A DNA stretch of 58,139 nt from Micromonospora sp. CB01531. GTDB taxonomy: Bacteria > Actinomycetota > Actinomycetes > Mycobacteriales > Micromonosporaceae. The position numbers and the translations under genes are program-made. The stretch lies in NCBI RefSeq assembly GCF_001905095.1, contig NZ_LWLS01000090.1, positions 1 through 58,139 on the forward strand, given 5' to 3'. Shown here piece by piece: positions 7,794 to 15,450 of this stretch. The first letter of the stretch is position 1. Each line of letters begins with the position of its first letter. The notes beneath the pieces were generated by a model. It saw only the letters and a list, made by a program, of their open reading frames with translations, was not told the DNA's origin and made no database searches.

Positions 7794-9395
7794 TCACCAG
7801 GCGTACATCGTGCGATCCACCTCCGGGGCGAGAGCGCCGTCTTCAATTGCTTGCATACACGCCGCATGAGCTAGCACCGCTGCTTGTGCAGCGGCGATAT
7901 ACCGCTTACTGTCTGCGGTCTCCTTGCGAAGGATGTCCCCCTGGGGAGTCTCTAGAATGTGGCAAGCGAGAATGTGTCGCTCCAAGTCAGGTTGGTCGTT
8001 CCAGACGACTCGCTCTGCTCGGACACCACTCTCAAAGCCCTCGATGGCCTTGGCGTACTTAGCCTTCGAGGTAAGCCAGAACTCCTCAATACCACAGTCT
8101 TCGTAGTCAGCGGCCCACTTGCCGATGATGTCCTGGAACTGGTGTGGGTCAGCGAACACGCTGTAGACGTTCCGCTTCTCCAGTTGCTTCCGGACGTACT
8201 GGTCGACCTCGTAGTAGGGGACTTCCCAGGACCGATCAGCGTTCTCGGGCTTCTCCCACATCTTCAGGAGCCAGACTGACTGATCGGTTAGCCGCACCGC
8301 TACCACAGCAGCGGCACCATTACGCATCGCCCCCTTGAAGCCAAGGGCGATCTTGTCGGTCTTCTTGAGAGGTTTAACGCTGTCCTTCCGAGCCTTCTCG
8401 ACATCGCCCTTCTTGAGCCACCCGGACTCACCAATGACGATCTCGTTGAAGTAGAACTTCCTCGCTGAACTCTCTCGGGTGTTGCTGTCGCAGATCTCCT
8501 CGAAGATACGGTTGATGTTCACCCAAGGAGAGTTGCGATAAATCCAAGCAAGCGCAGGAAGGGCTTGCTCAGGGTCTTTGACGTCCTCGACATGAATACT
8601 CTCGGAGTCGAAAAGAACGCCTCCGAGGTGACCGTCAGCGGCTAGCCGGCTGAACTCCCGGTGGGAGGCTTCGGCTACCGAATTCTCGCCTGGGAGAGGA
8701 GCGTTCGTAACCTCGACGGATCGACCGTCGAGCTTTCCGAGGTTCCGTCGCAGCACTTCAGCGAACTCAGGGCCTCTTTCCGCAGGTACCCAGTTGTGTG
8801 TTTCCTCAAGAACGACGAATGTCGGTCGAGCACCCTCACGGCTTCGTGGACTTGCGGTAACCTTCTCAAGTTTTCCACCATTAGGGACGTAGATCCGGCT
8901 CAGAGCGATGTCCAAGCCATATTCGGACTCAGCAGCGCCGTTGGCGAGCATTGAGTTGATCAGGACCATCGTCTGATCGGCTTGAGACTCAGAAACGGCT
9001 GCGAGCTGAACTAGGGGGTTTGGATGAGGACGGCCAACGGGATTGCCATAGGCATCCCAGCCGTCGAATTGAACCGGAGCTAGAAGCTCCGTACAAGCCA
9101 TAGCGCCGACCATCGGGGTCTTACCGACACCCTTGGCGCGCTCTCTATAGGCTCGCCGGAAGAGCCAGCCACCTTGGCTGAACTTGCCAGCGTGGGAATC
9201 CCACTTCGTATCGGGGTGGAGGGCATAGAACCAAAGGGTGAACCGAGCCTGGTCATCTGTGTACTGCCAAGTCGTCCCTTTGTTGATACCGTCAGGCTGA
9301 GCCAGGTAGGTGGAGGCCCAGTCAAGCAACTCCCAACCAAGCGTCTGGAAGCCATGATCTTCCGGGAGCCCAGGTGGGAGGCCGCCTTGGGCCAT
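7794..9395 (-). CDS. Terminase large subunit
   Basis: This 533-residue packaging ATPase/nuclease starts at ATG 9395 with GGAGG upstream. The N-terminal ATPase shows a Walker A-like segment RERAKGVGKTP (about residues 84-94) and a Walker B-like PTFVVLEETHNW (about residues 190-201). The C-terminal half contains acidic residues of an RNase H-like nuclease (VFADPHQFQDI and neighbours). It pumps DNA into the prohead through the portal, whose gene follows at once. It is divergent from the plus-strand operon at 9483, so its promoter should lie in 9396-9482. The probable small subunit is unusually far away (10438-10944). Confidence 0.92.
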   Translation of the reverse strand: MAQGGLPPGLPEDHGFQTLGWELLDWASTYLAQPDGINKGTTWQYTDDQARFTLWFYALHPDTKWDSHAGKFSQGGWLFRRAYRERAKGVGKTPMVGAMACTELLAPVQFDGWDAYGNPVGRPHPNPLVQLAAVSESQADQTMVLINSMLANGAAESEYGLDIALSRIYVPNGGKLEKVTASPRSREGARPTFVVLEETHNWVPAERGPEFAEVLRRNLGKLDGRSVEVTNAPLPGENSVAEASHREFSRLAADGHLGGVLFDSESIHVEDVKDPEQALPALAWIYRNSPWVNINRIFEEICDSNTRESSARKFYFNEIVIGESGWLKKGDVEKARKDSVKPLKKTDKIALGFKGAMRNGAAAVVAVRLTDQSVWLLKMWEKPENADRSWEVPYYEVDQYVRKQLEKRNVYSVFADPHQFQDIIGKWAADYEDCGIEEFWLTSKAKYAKAIEGFESGVRAERVVWNDQPDLERHILACHILETPQGDILRKETADSKRYIAAAQAAVLAHAACMQAIEDGALAPEVDRTMYAW

Positions 9396-9411
9396 GACAC
9401 CCTCCTGGGGT

Positions 9412-9433
9412 TTGGATATTGAGTTTTATGCAA
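9412..9433. promoter_or_regulatory. Palindromic element, copy 1 (TTGGATA-N8-TATGCAA)
   Basis: One of six copies of TTGCATA-N8-TATGCAA, with one mismatch in the left arm. It lies between the divergent large terminase and the plus-strand operon starting at 9483, so it could control both. Confidence 0.65.
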
Positions 9434-9444
9434 GCTGTGTGGTA

Positions 9445-9459
9445 ACGTTCAGGGAACGT
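9445..9459. promoter_or_regulatory. Inverted repeat ACGTTC-AGG-GAACGT
   Basis: Perfect 6-base arms around 3 bases, 12 bases after the preceding palindrome and upstream of the first plus-strand gene. It is an operator-like site in the divergent promoter region. No protein is assigned. Confidence 0.4.
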
Positions 9460-9482
9460 CGCCAAACGTGAAGGAGCTAGCC

Positions 9483-9677
9483 ATGAAGGTGCTAGTCGCC
9501 ATCCAGATCGAGGTAGATCCGGAGAAGTGGAGCCAGAGCAACAACGGGCCTTGGCCCGAGGATGACAAGCGAGCCTTGAGCACCGCCGTTCGGCAGGACG
9601 TCAAGAGCTACATTCAGAACCTTCTTGACGGCGCGTACAACTTCGAGTTGACGGATGCGAAGGTGGCTGTTCGATGA
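9483..9677 (+). CDS. Small unknown protein
   Basis: This 64-residue protein (MKVLVAIQIEVDPEKWSQSNNGPWPEDD...) has AAGGAG six bases before the ATG. The pattern, with a beta-strand start, a short acidic loop, then a helix 'VRQDVKSYIQNLLDGAYNFELTDAKV', is common in small actinophage proteins of unknown role. It is the first gene of a five-gene plus-strand operon between the two terminase subunits. Confidence 0.75.
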   Translation: MKVLVAIQIEVDPEKWSQSNNGPWPEDDKRALSTAVRQDVKSYIQNLLDGAYNFELTDAKVAVR

Positions 9678-9922
9678 ACGACTCAAGTCTCCTCAATGAC
9701 CCGATCAACCCGGACTATGAGCCCCCGAAGGTCGTCTACAGGTACGAGGTGGAAGCTCGGGTTGAAGGGGGCAACTGGACCTCGGTTGACTTCGGAGACC
9801 ACGGGAAGTCTGCTGGCAAGCTCCTGGACGCGACGGATGTCCGAGACATCCTTGAGGCCCAGGGCTACAAGACCCGGCTCTTCCGGATTGAAACTCTGCG
9901 CACGCAGATCGACCCCAAGTAA
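9674..9922 (+). CDS. Small unknown protein
   Basis: This 82-residue protein (MNDSSLLNDPINPDYEPPKVVYRYEVEARVEGG...) overlaps the previous stop by ATGA, so it is translationally coupled. It looks like a small alpha/beta protein (VYRYEVEARVEGGNWTSVDF, then a helix DATDVRDILEAQGYKTRLFR). I do not recognise a family. Confidence 0.75.
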   Translation: MNDSSLLNDPINPDYEPPKVVYRYEVEARVEGGNWTSVDFGDHGKSAGKLLDATDVRDILEAQGYKTRLFRIETLRTQIDPK

Positions 9923-9933
9923 GAGGCGAAGAA

Positions 9934-10185
9934 GTGATTCACTTCGAGGGCGGGAACCTCATTCACCTCGTGGAGGAGATCGAGCAGAAGGTTGACTATC
10001 TCCTGCGGAGATGCTGGATGCCCTCCTTCAACAACCAGTGGGCAGCGACACAGCTCAGCCTCTACCTTGTGCTCTTGGAAAAGAGCGGCTACGACACTCA
10101 GCCTGTCTACGATCTCTGGAAGGAGCGCTACGAGGCTTACAAGGCTCAGGGTGGTCGAGCCCACTGGGTGAGCCTCGGTCACTAA
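9934..10185 (+). CDS. Small unknown protein
   Basis: This 83-residue helical protein with GTG start follows GAGGCGAAGAA. The sequence 'VEEIEQKVDYLLRRCWMPSFNNQWAATQLSLYLVLLEKSGYDTQPVYDLWKERYEAYKAQGG' is mostly amphipathic helix. No family recognised. Third gene of the short operon. Confidence 0.75.
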   Translation: MIHFEGGNLIHLVEEIEQKVDYLLRRCWMPSFNNQWAATQLSLYLVLLEKSGYDTQPVYDLWKERYEAYKAQGGRAHWVSLGH

Positions 10186-10316
10186 TGGACATCAACCCCA
10201 TCGGGGGTTGGCCTAATCGCCAACCCCCACCCTCCTACGGGGAAACCGTAGGCTGTCTCATAGCCGTCGCCATTACCGTCGCCATCATTTGTCTTTGCTG
10301 TGGAGTGTTCGTATGA
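10185..10316 (+). CDS. Small membrane protein
   Basis: This 43-residue protein begins MDINPIGGWPNRQPPPSYGE and ends in one hydrophobic segment (VGCLIAVAITVAIICLCCGVFV). The ATG overlaps the previous TAA (TAATG). A Pro-rich N-terminus would face the cytoplasm and a single C-terminal helix would anchor it. Role unknown. Confidence 0.65.
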   Translation: MDINPIGGWPNRQPPPSYGETVGCLIAVAITVAIICLCCGVFV

Positions 10317-10355
10317 CCGCGCGCCTGAGCAACGTAGGAAGCCACTGGAACAGCG

Positions 10356-10499
10356 ATGACCGCAGTTCCCCTCATCGAGGATGTGACGCACATCCGGAGC
10401 CAGCGAGGCCGGCTCTACGACCGAGTAGAAGCGATCATCACAAGGGCTGAGGATCTTCGCCTGTTAGCCGCTTCCGGTAGTCAACCCCCGAGCGAGTAG
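10356..10499 (+). CDS. Small unknown protein overlapping a convergent gene
   Basis: This 47-residue frame begins MTAVPLIEDVTHIRSQRGRLYDRVEAI and ends at TAG 10499. It has natural codon use and a predicted helix. Its last 62 bases overlap the 3' end of the convergent gene at 10438. A competing frame from 10313 has unnatural composition, so I prefer this one. The ribosome site is weak. Moderate confidence only. Confidence 0.45.
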   Translation: MTAVPLIEDVTHIRSQRGRLYDRVEAIITRAEDLRLLAASGSQPPSE

Positions 10500-10944
10500 C
10501 CTTCTCGGCTTCCTTGACTACATCAGCACCAGAAGTTTGAATACGCATCCCCAGGGAGCCACGGTCTTTGATCGTGGCTCCCATCTTTTCTAGGCGAATA
10601 CGAATTTCACCGGCTAGAGACTTGGCGTCCTTCGGGTCACAGGGAACGTCGATAAATCCGCCGCTCTCCTTGTCCACGATCATGTGCCAACCCCACAGGA
10701 GATTGTGAAGGAAGGCAGTCTCAAGCATGAACTCCCAGTCGGTGTCAGTCATGAGCATCGCCTGAGGCGACTCCTGCCAGGTCTTCCACCACTTCTTCGT
10801 TCGATTGCACCACTTGATATCAGGCTCTTCGTCCTCAAGCTCAGGACCCCGGCGTTCGCCATCCCACTGGAGGGCGCCGATGTTGTGAACGACCGGATTT
10901 CGGTTTACCCGAGCGTCATCGGTCTTCTTCTCAGTCATCGGCAT
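10438..10944 (-). CDS. Probable terminase small subunit
   Basis: About 168 residues from ATG 10944 (ATG 10938 also possible). The central part KWCNRTKKWWKTWQESPQAMLMTDTDWEFMLETAFLH follows the actinophage small terminase pattern (W-x-WWxTW-xSPQA-xxxTxTDW). Helical C-terminal region with ARG-rich end (VDYRKRLTGEDP). It would recognise the packaging site and load the large subunit. It overlaps the upstream gene by 14 bases. Being separated from the large subunit by an oppositely transcribed operon is unusual. No other small terminase candidate is visible. Confidence 0.6.
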   Translation of the reverse strand: MPMTEKKTDDARVNRNPVVHNIGALQWDGERRGPELEDEEPDIKWCNRTKKWWKTWQESPQAMLMTDTDWEFMLETAFLHNLLWGWHMIVDKESGGFIDVPCDPKDAKSLAGEIRIRLEKMGATIKDRGSLGMRIQTSGADVVKEAEKATRSGVDYRKRLTGEDPQPL

Positions 10945-11200
10945 CGCCAAGCAAGTTGTATTCCAGCTTCGTCTTGGCGTACTGAGCGAGCCCAAGGCCC
11001 CGGTGCGAAGGGATCGACCCGTCTGGAAAAATCAGGGAGTAGGCAGTCTCGGGATTTCCTTCGTCATCCCAGCCGTTATAGCAGGCGACCACTAGGTAGT
11101 CAGTGATGATTTTCGGGTCAGGACCGTAGTATGCCTCATCGACAGCCCGAATGGCGTTAGCCAGGTTGTCATCGGCGGCCTTCTGCTCAGCGGTCTTCAT
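10931..11200 (-). CDS. Small unknown protein
   Basis: This 89-residue protein (MKTAEQKAADDNLANAIRAVDEAYY...) has a helical N-terminus followed by a beta region with YLVVACYNGWDDEGNPETAYSLIF, a pattern common in hypothetical proteins near actinophage terminases. Start overlaps the preceding stop by 4 bases and its 3' end overlaps the small terminase start, so it belongs to the same transcript. Function unknown. Confidence 0.75.
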   Translation of the reverse strand: MKTAEQKAADDNLANAIRAVDEAYYGPDPKIITDYLVVACYNGWDDEGNPETAYSLIFPDGSIPSHRGLGLAQYAKTKLEYNLLGDADD

Positions 11201-11439
11201 CGCTCCTCCACCGAGATAACAGCCGGCTTCGTCGGAGAGATCATGGAATTGATCTGAATGGAGGCGAGCATCTTGCTCGGGCAGCCATCAAGGATGTAGA
11301 GGGTGTCACCCTCGCAATACCGCTCACCATCCAGCCGGCTGGAAGCCGTCCGGACCTTCACTCGGTCGTCCAGACCAAATCGGTTGTTCTTGAGGAAGTC
11401 CTGAGCCCGAGACTCACTGGGAGCGAACACGAAGTTCAT
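11197..11439 (-). CDS. Small unknown protein
   Basis: This 80-residue protein begins MNFVFAPSESRAQDFLKNNRFG, the usual opening of a small actinophage family: 'VFAPSxxxAxxFA...LxxxxW' with a later 'LYILDGCP'. It resembles a short Rossmann-like strand-helix unit. It overlaps the glycosyltransferase stop and the next start by a few bases. Function unknown. Confidence 0.75.
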   Translation of the reverse strand: MNFVFAPSESRAQDFLKNNRFGLDDRVKVRTASSRLDGERYCEGDTLYILDGCPSKMLASIQINSMISPTKPAVISVEER

Positions 11440-12194
11440 CAGGCACCAGCCTTCTTCGGCGCTGCCTTCTTCGCGGGAGCACGCTTAGCAGGAGCCTTCC
11501 TAGGAGCCGGCGTAAGCAGCCCGCTAAGGGCCTTCAGATCATCGCTAAGGCGAGTTTCCTTGTATGTGGTGTACTTCTCTGAATCGGGGCTAACGAGGTC
11601 TCTGGTAAGCCTGTAGGTAGCGTCCTCTCGAGACTTCCCCACCGAGCGGTGAAGGTGCTCGATGATGACGTCATCCCGGTAGACGAGCTTGTCAATTCCT
11701 CGACCCCAGTCAAGCCACACGAGATCGATGCACATGTGGTCAAGCTCCGAAGGAGCCATATAGCCAAGGGCCTTCGGGATGTCAGAGGTCATCACCACGG
11801 CGGTAGCCATAGCCTCGAACTGAAGCAGGTCATTGGGATAGGCGATACCAGTCTTCAGGGCCTTCAGCTCCCCGAGAAGGGCCTCATCCCAGCCACGAGT
11901 CTTGGGGAGGTGGTCATCACCCATGAAGCCCACAGCGAGCCCCAGAGAGCCCTTCAGGGCCTCAAAACCAGCATTCAGGGGTGCTACCACCCCCGGCTTG
12001 TCGACAGACACCGTGATGGCTCGACCATCGGCCTGGGTAAGGTGCCAATAGTAGAGGTCATGGTCCGGGTCATCGGCTGAGATTACGAAGACCAGCTCCG
12101 TATCAGCCGTACAGGTCTCCCGGAATGCCTTCAGGAGCCTCAGCGAGTTGCCGATGCGGCCTCGGGTAGGCACGAGAACGGTTAGATCGGCCAT
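11439..12194 (-). CDS. GT-A family 2-like glycosyltransferase
   Basis: This 251-residue protein starts MADLTVLVPTRGRIGNSLRLLKAF, the nucleotide-binding opening of family 2 glycosyltransferases. The DxD-type metal site is GFMGDDHLPKTRGWDEAL (about residues 87-104). After about residue 225 it has a repeated basic tail, APRKAPAKRAPAKKAAPKK, resembling histone H1-type repeats and likely nucleic acid or polyanion binding. A start-associated element overlaps the ATG. Similar genes sit near terminases of many actinophages, perhaps modifying virion proteins. The substrate is unknown. Confidence 0.8.
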   Translation of the reverse strand: MADLTVLVPTRGRIGNSLRLLKAFRETCTADTELVFVISADDPDHDLYYWHLTQADGRAITVSVDKPGVVAPLNAGFEALKGSLGLAVGFMGDDHLPKTRGWDEALLGELKALKTGIAYPNDLLQFEAMATAVVMTSDIPKALGYMAPSELDHMCIDLVWLDWGRGIDKLVYRDDVIIEHLHRSVGKSREDATYRLTRDLVSPDSEKYTTYKETRLSDDLKALSGLLTPAPRKAPAKRAPAKKAAPKKAGA

Positions 12195-12204
12195 ATTCAG
12201 TTAT
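12192..12204 (-). repeat. Start-associated element
   Basis: Minus strand ATAACTGAATATG ends in the glycosyltransferase ATG, preceded by GGAGGA. Confidence 0.7.
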
Positions 12205-12238
12205 TCCTCCTGGGAAGTGGCCTTGGATGGCCATGAAA

Positions 12239-12260
12239 AAGGCCCCCGAGAGGGGGCCTT
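12239..12260 (-). terminator. Rho-independent terminator
   Basis: On the minus strand AAGGCCCCC-TCTC-GGGGGCCTT is followed by TTTC. It ends the integrase/membrane protein transcript before the glycosyltransferase transcript begins. Confidence 0.8.
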
Positions 12261-12274
12261 GGGAAGTGCGTAAG

Positions 12275-12532
12275 TCAGAAAGTTATTTCACCGTTGATGA
12301 CTGCGAGGGTTAAGCCTAGCGCTACCAGTGCCATCGGCAGATAAGCCATCGTGAGGCCCTTTCTGGCCTCGCTGTAGCCAGGTTCGCCGGTACGCCGGAT
12401 CGTCCTGAGGGCTGAGTGCCCGAAACCGATGGCGATCAGGTTGGGGATGAACAGTGAGCACCACCCAACGATCAGCCCGATTAGGCCCAAGTAGTAGGCA
12501 GCCTTGGCGTTCGAGTTGGTCTGAGGGTGCAT
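12275..12532 (-). CDS. DUF4190-like membrane protein
   Basis: I choose ATG 12532 (85 residues, MHPQTNSNAKAAYYLGLIGL...), with GGAG five bases upstream. Longer frames open to 12622 but would cross a large inverted repeat. Two hydrophobic segments (AYYLGLIGLIVGWCSLFIPNLIAIGFG and MAYLPMALVALGLTLAVI) flank a basic loop (HSALRTIRRTGEPGYSEARKGL), the layout of DUF4190 proteins. It follows the integrase in the same direction and may be expressed from the prophage. Role unknown. Confidence 0.7.
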   Translation of the reverse strand: MHPQTNSNAKAAYYLGLIGLIVGWCSLFIPNLIAIGFGHSALRTIRRTGEPGYSEARKGLTMAYLPMALVALGLTLAVINGEITF

Positions 12533-12556
12533 CGCTGCTCCAAGAGGTCTGAGTTG

Positions 12557-12610
12557 GGGGCTGGGAGTATCTGGAGAGCACCACCCCGCCATGAGAAGTC
12601 TCCCAGCCCC
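12557..12610. promoter_or_regulatory. Long inverted repeat between integrase and membrane gene
   Basis: Perfect 11-base arms GGGGCTGGGAG (12557-12567) and CTCCCAGCCCC (12600-12610) with a 32-base loop. It sits at the integrase 3' end. It may be a stem controlling read-through into the membrane protein gene. No T tract. Confidence 0.45.
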
Positions 12611-12618
12611 TCCATTGC

Positions 12619-14214
12619 TCACGATAACTGCGATCCCCGAGAAAGTCTAGTCGTACGCTCGATGAGGTTCTTCGGCAGATAAAAGGCGTACTGGATGTTG
12701 TCGGATACTCCGAGGCTTACCGCCTCGTCGTAGCGCTCAGGTCGCTCAAAGCGACCGACAGACACCCAGGGTCCATCGGCAACAGCAGCTTCGATGCGGA
12801 CTCCTGAGTCCAGGAGAAGCCTCCTACGCCCCTGGGCGTCGCTAGCCTCCCAGATCTCCCTGTAGGTGCTTCCCGTTCCCCGGTACTCAGTCCTACTGGG
12901 AGTCTCGGGAAGGGCGCTCAGTTGGTCAATCAGGGCCTCTAGAGAGGCAATCTGGCTGTCATAGATGGCCTTAACAGCCTCAGACTTCCCAGCAGACCTC
13001 TCAAGGAGGTCCACAAGGCCATCTTGGGCCTCCTGAAGCTCTTCTTTGTGGGATTCCCCGGGAATGAAGACCTCTTCGAGGACTTCCAGGTCTCCAATGT
13101 GGCTCAAAAGCTGCTCTTCGGTGATCTGCGTAAGGATTTTAGCGTTCACTGAAGTCGCTTCGCAGCCCAGTTTCTTAACCTTCCCCCTACACCTGTAGTA
13201 GACCCCCCATTTGGGGTCGCCACCACCAAAGATGTAGTGTGGGTGACCAGACTTCAGGCAGAAACTAATCTGCAAAAGAGGTGCAGTGGAGCGAGTTCGA
13301 GGCTTCTTGACCGAGTTATCGTCAAGTTTCTGCTGTAGGGCTTCCCAGACGTGCCGCTTCACGATTGGAGTGGACTGCATCACCGGCAGTCCGTTAGGAC
13401 CCCTGAACACTTTGCCATTGTGAATCTGATATCCCAGCAGCGCTTTGTTCCGCAGAATCCTCCCGAGAACGGTGCTCGACCACCGTTCTCCGTTGGTGGG
13501 CTTGCCCTTCTGCTTGCGCTGCTGGTCTCGTGGTGCAAGAGCCTTGTTTCTGTTGAGGTCTTCGGCTATGGCGTTCAGGGAGTCTCCGCTGAGAATCCTC
13601 TCGATGGCCTTTCCGACAATCTCAGACGCCTCAGGGTCAGGCTCTAGCTTCCAGCCCTCACCCATTGGTTGTTTGACCGGGCGATAGCCGTAGGGAACAG
13701 GACCCCCGTGGTAACGGCCGTCCTCGCGAGCTTTCCTCTGAGAGCCCTGATTCCGATCCTTGATCGCGGCAAGCTCAATTTCTCCGGCGAACGCGAAGAA
13801 TGTGACCATGAGCTGACTGATTGGGTCCAGAGGTCCTTTCCGGAAGTCCAGATCCATCCGAGGGGAGTTGCCTGGCCCCTTGTGGAAGATGATTACCTTC
13901 CGATGCTCAATGGCCCACTTGGACAGCTCGTACATGTCCATCATGCTGCGAATAGCTCGGTCCGCTCTGGCGAAGATCAGACCGTCATACTCGCTGGTAC
14001 GCTTCGTGAGCCAGGGACCTAGCTTGGGTCGCTGGAAGGGGTTGAACTTCCCAGCCGAGATGTCAAGGTCCCTGGCCCAGTCGACGATGTTCTCCCCACC
14101 TGGCTCCACCGCTGGGTCGGCCAGGATGTCTGCCTCCTGGCGCTCAGGGGAGGTAGTCTCGTCGGTCTCCTTGCTGAGCCGGATGCCGGCTAGCAACCTC
14201 AGTGAGTTGGTCAT
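12619..14214 (-). CDS. int: Large serine integrase
   Basis: This 531-residue recombinase carries out site-specific integration between phage attP and host attB. The catalytic domain has the nucleophile Ser14 in GIRLSKETD and further motifs (FARADRAIRSMMDMYEL, FFAFAGEIELAAIKDR). The recombinase domain (GGPVPYGYRPV...) follows near residue 165-260, then a zinc-ribbon/coiled-coil C-terminal domain. The ribbon is atypical: its first Cys pair reads CLKSGHP where CxxCG is usual, while the second pair (YYRCRGKVKKLGC) is intact. The coiled coil is around residues 385-435. A candidate attP lies directly upstream of the start. No excisionase (RDF) is recognised. Confidence 0.95.
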   Translation of the reverse strand: MTNSLRLLAGIRLSKETDETTSPERQEADILADPAVEPGGENIVDWARDLDISAGKFNPFQRPKLGPWLTKRTSEYDGLIFARADRAIRSMMDMYELSKWAIEHRKVIIFHKGPGNSPRMDLDFRKGPLDPISQLMVTFFAFAGEIELAAIKDRNQGSQRKAREDGRYHGGPVPYGYRPVKQPMGEGWKLEPDPEASEIVGKAIERILSGDSLNAIAEDLNRNKALAPRDQQRKQKGKPTNGERWSSTVLGRILRNKALLGYQIHNGKVFRGPNGLPVMQSTPIVKRHVWEALQQKLDDNSVKKPRTRSTAPLLQISFCLKSGHPHYIFGGGDPKWGVYYRCRGKVKKLGCEATSVNAKILTQITEEQLLSHIGDLEVLEEVFIPGESHKEELQEAQDGLVDLLERSAGKSEAVKAIYDSQIASLEALIDQLSALPETPSRTEYRGTGSTYREIWEASDAQGRRRLLLDSGVRIEAAVADGPWVSVGRFERPERYDEAVSLGVSDNIQYAFYLPKNLIERTTRLSRGSQLS

Positions 14215-14220
14215 CCATCG

Positions 14221-14268
14221 ACTGTAACTCTAGAGCGCTCGAAGGCTCCAGTACGCCACAGTTACAGA
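14221..14268. other. Candidate attP for the serine integrase
   Basis: A 46-base imperfect dyad starts 8 bases upstream of the integrase start. Outer arms CTGTAACT (14222-14229) and AGTTACAG (14260-14267) are perfect inverted copies about a centre at 14244/14245. Length and position match serine integrase attP sites, which are about 50 bp next to the gene. It could instead be an operator of the integrase promoter. Confidence 0.45.
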
Positions 14269-14283
14269 GTGTCTGAGCTGGGG

Positions 14284-14424
14284 CTAGCTGACCGGAAGCG
14301 GCTGTTCAATGGGGTTGCCGTGCTCAGGAGGCAACGGCAGGTTCTTCGGAGTTCCCCGGGCGAGCAAGGCCAGGATGGCGACGGTGAGGGTGACTAGCAG
14401 GGCGACGGCGATCCTCTTCTCCAC
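14284..14424 (-). CDS. Small single-pass membrane protein (possible holin)
   Basis: This 46-residue frame with GTG start begins MEKRIAVALLVTLTVAILALLARG, one hydrophobic helix after a short basic N-terminus, then a Pro-rich tail (TPKNLPLPPEHGNPIEQPLPVS). It follows the endolysin by 18 bases on the same strand, so it may belong to the lysis cassette. The ribosome site is weak and single-helix holins are rarer than multi-helix ones, so the role is open. The small membrane protein at 50076-50270 is another holin candidate. Confidence 0.55.
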   Translation of the reverse strand: MEKRIAVALLVTLTVAILALLARGTPKNLPLPPEHGNPIEQPLPVS

Positions 14425-14442
14425 GGTCAGGATGCTACGCGA

Positions 14443-15123
14443 TTACGCCTGCATCCTCTTGGCAGCGTCATCGTTGACAGCCTTGGCCAGGCCAGCCAGG
14501 AAGGCCGGGTCCTGAAGCAGAGCCGCAAGCTGATCCTTATCGATGGTCACCGGCTGAAGGACCGTCTTCGAGGTCGCACCCTCGAAGGTCTTGTTGAGGA
14601 CATTCAGGGTCGACAGCCCGGCGGGGATACCACCACCCTCATACTGCCAGGGAAGCCGACGAAGCTCCTTGGCGACATCGGGGTCCTTCAGGGCGTTCTT
14701 GAAAAAATCGTTGAATTCAGCCTGGGTGGTCACTAGATCCTCCTCGGGGAACCACGGCTTAGTGCTGTTCTCGTGGGAATCACGAGTACTGAAGTGAACG
14801 TGCTTGTCATGGGGGTTCTTGCCAGAGTAGGTACGCCAAACTCCTAGGCCCCAGGACCGAGAGGTAATCCGGCGGTTGTAGATGACGTACTGGATTGCCT
14901 CGTGCTTCAGAGCAGCCGCGATAACTGCCTGGACGTCCACTCCATCGACGTCCATATCCCAGGCATCCACCGAGCCGTCAGGATCGGGGTTATGGTCGCT
15001 ATCCGTCGCCTGGTGAGCGAGGTCTCCCACAGTTCCATCCGAGGTCTTATCCCGATCGGGCCACCTGGCATTCACCTCCTTTCGGAAGTTCGTCAGAGCC
15101 GGGTTGAGGTACCAACCGCCCAT
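14443..15123 (-). CDS. Endolysin, M15-like zinc peptidase
   Basis: This 226-residue cell-wall hydrolase begins MGGWYLNPALTNFRKEVNARWP. Zinc-binding features of the M15 peptidase fold are SDHNPDPDG (residues 42-50), the acidic AWDMDVDGVD (54-63) and HDKHVH (105-110). It would cleave peptide cross-links in peptidoglycan. Residues 111-226 are a helical tail with repeats such as LAALLQDPAFLAGLAKAV, probably a wall-binding or oligomerisation part. It has no signal peptide, so it needs a holin. Its ATG overlaps the previous gene's TAA. Confidence 0.88.
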   Translation of the reverse strand: MGGWYLNPALTNFRKEVNARWPDRDKTSDGTVGDLAHQATDSDHNPDPDGSVDAWDMDVDGVDVQAVIAAALKHEAIQYVIYNRRITSRSWGLGVWRTYSGKNPHDKHVHFSTRDSHENSTKPWFPEEDLVTTQAEFNDFFKNALKDPDVAKELRRLPWQYEGGGIPAGLSTLNVLNKTFEGATSKTVLQPVTIDKDQLAALLQDPAFLAGLAKAVNDDAAKRMQA

Positions 15124-15374
15124 TACGACGGCTCCACGGGTGACTCTTCATCAGGAATGCACCTGGCGACTGACGCCGCCCGACGCTCCGCATACAGCTC
15201 GTACTTCAGGATCAGGAAGTTGACGAGATCCTGAAATACCTCAGGAGGCGTAGGGTCCTCCGGGAAAGGCCCAGGGGTGATCTGGGGCTCCAAGATGATC
15301 GTTGAGTTGCCCAGGCTGAGGGAGACTCGGTACGTCTCAAGGTCACCGGAGATTACGGGGGGGTCATAAGGCAT
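15123..15374 (-). CDS. Small unknown protein
   Basis: This 83-residue protein starts at ATG 15374 with GGAG eight bases upstream. It begins MPYDPPVISGDLETYRVSLSLGNSTIILEP, then a Pro-rich spacer (QITPGPFPEDPTPPEVF) and a helix (QDLVNFLILKYELYAERRA). It is coupled to the endolysin by TAATG overlap. No family recognised. Could be an antiholin or structural accessory, without evidence for either. Confidence 0.7.
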   Translation of the reverse strand: MPYDPPVISGDLETYRVSLSLGNSTIILEPQITPGPFPEDPTPPEVFQDLVNFLILKYELYAERRAASVARCIPDEESPVEPS

Positions 15375-15450
15375 CTTCGCAGCTCCTTGCGTGGTTGACA
15401 AAGCCCAGAGAATGTGCTTCCCTTGGCTCTCTATATGCGATCTTGAGGGG

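Noticed and set aside
7850..7880. Sequence TTGCATAC resembling the left arm of the palindrome
   Set aside because: The right arm TATGCAA at 8-base spacing is missing and it lies inside the large terminase gene.
10313..10450. Alternative plus-strand frame starting at ATG 10313
   Set aside because: Its product (SNVGSHWNSDDRSSPHRGCDAH) has unnatural composition; the frame from 10356 fits better.
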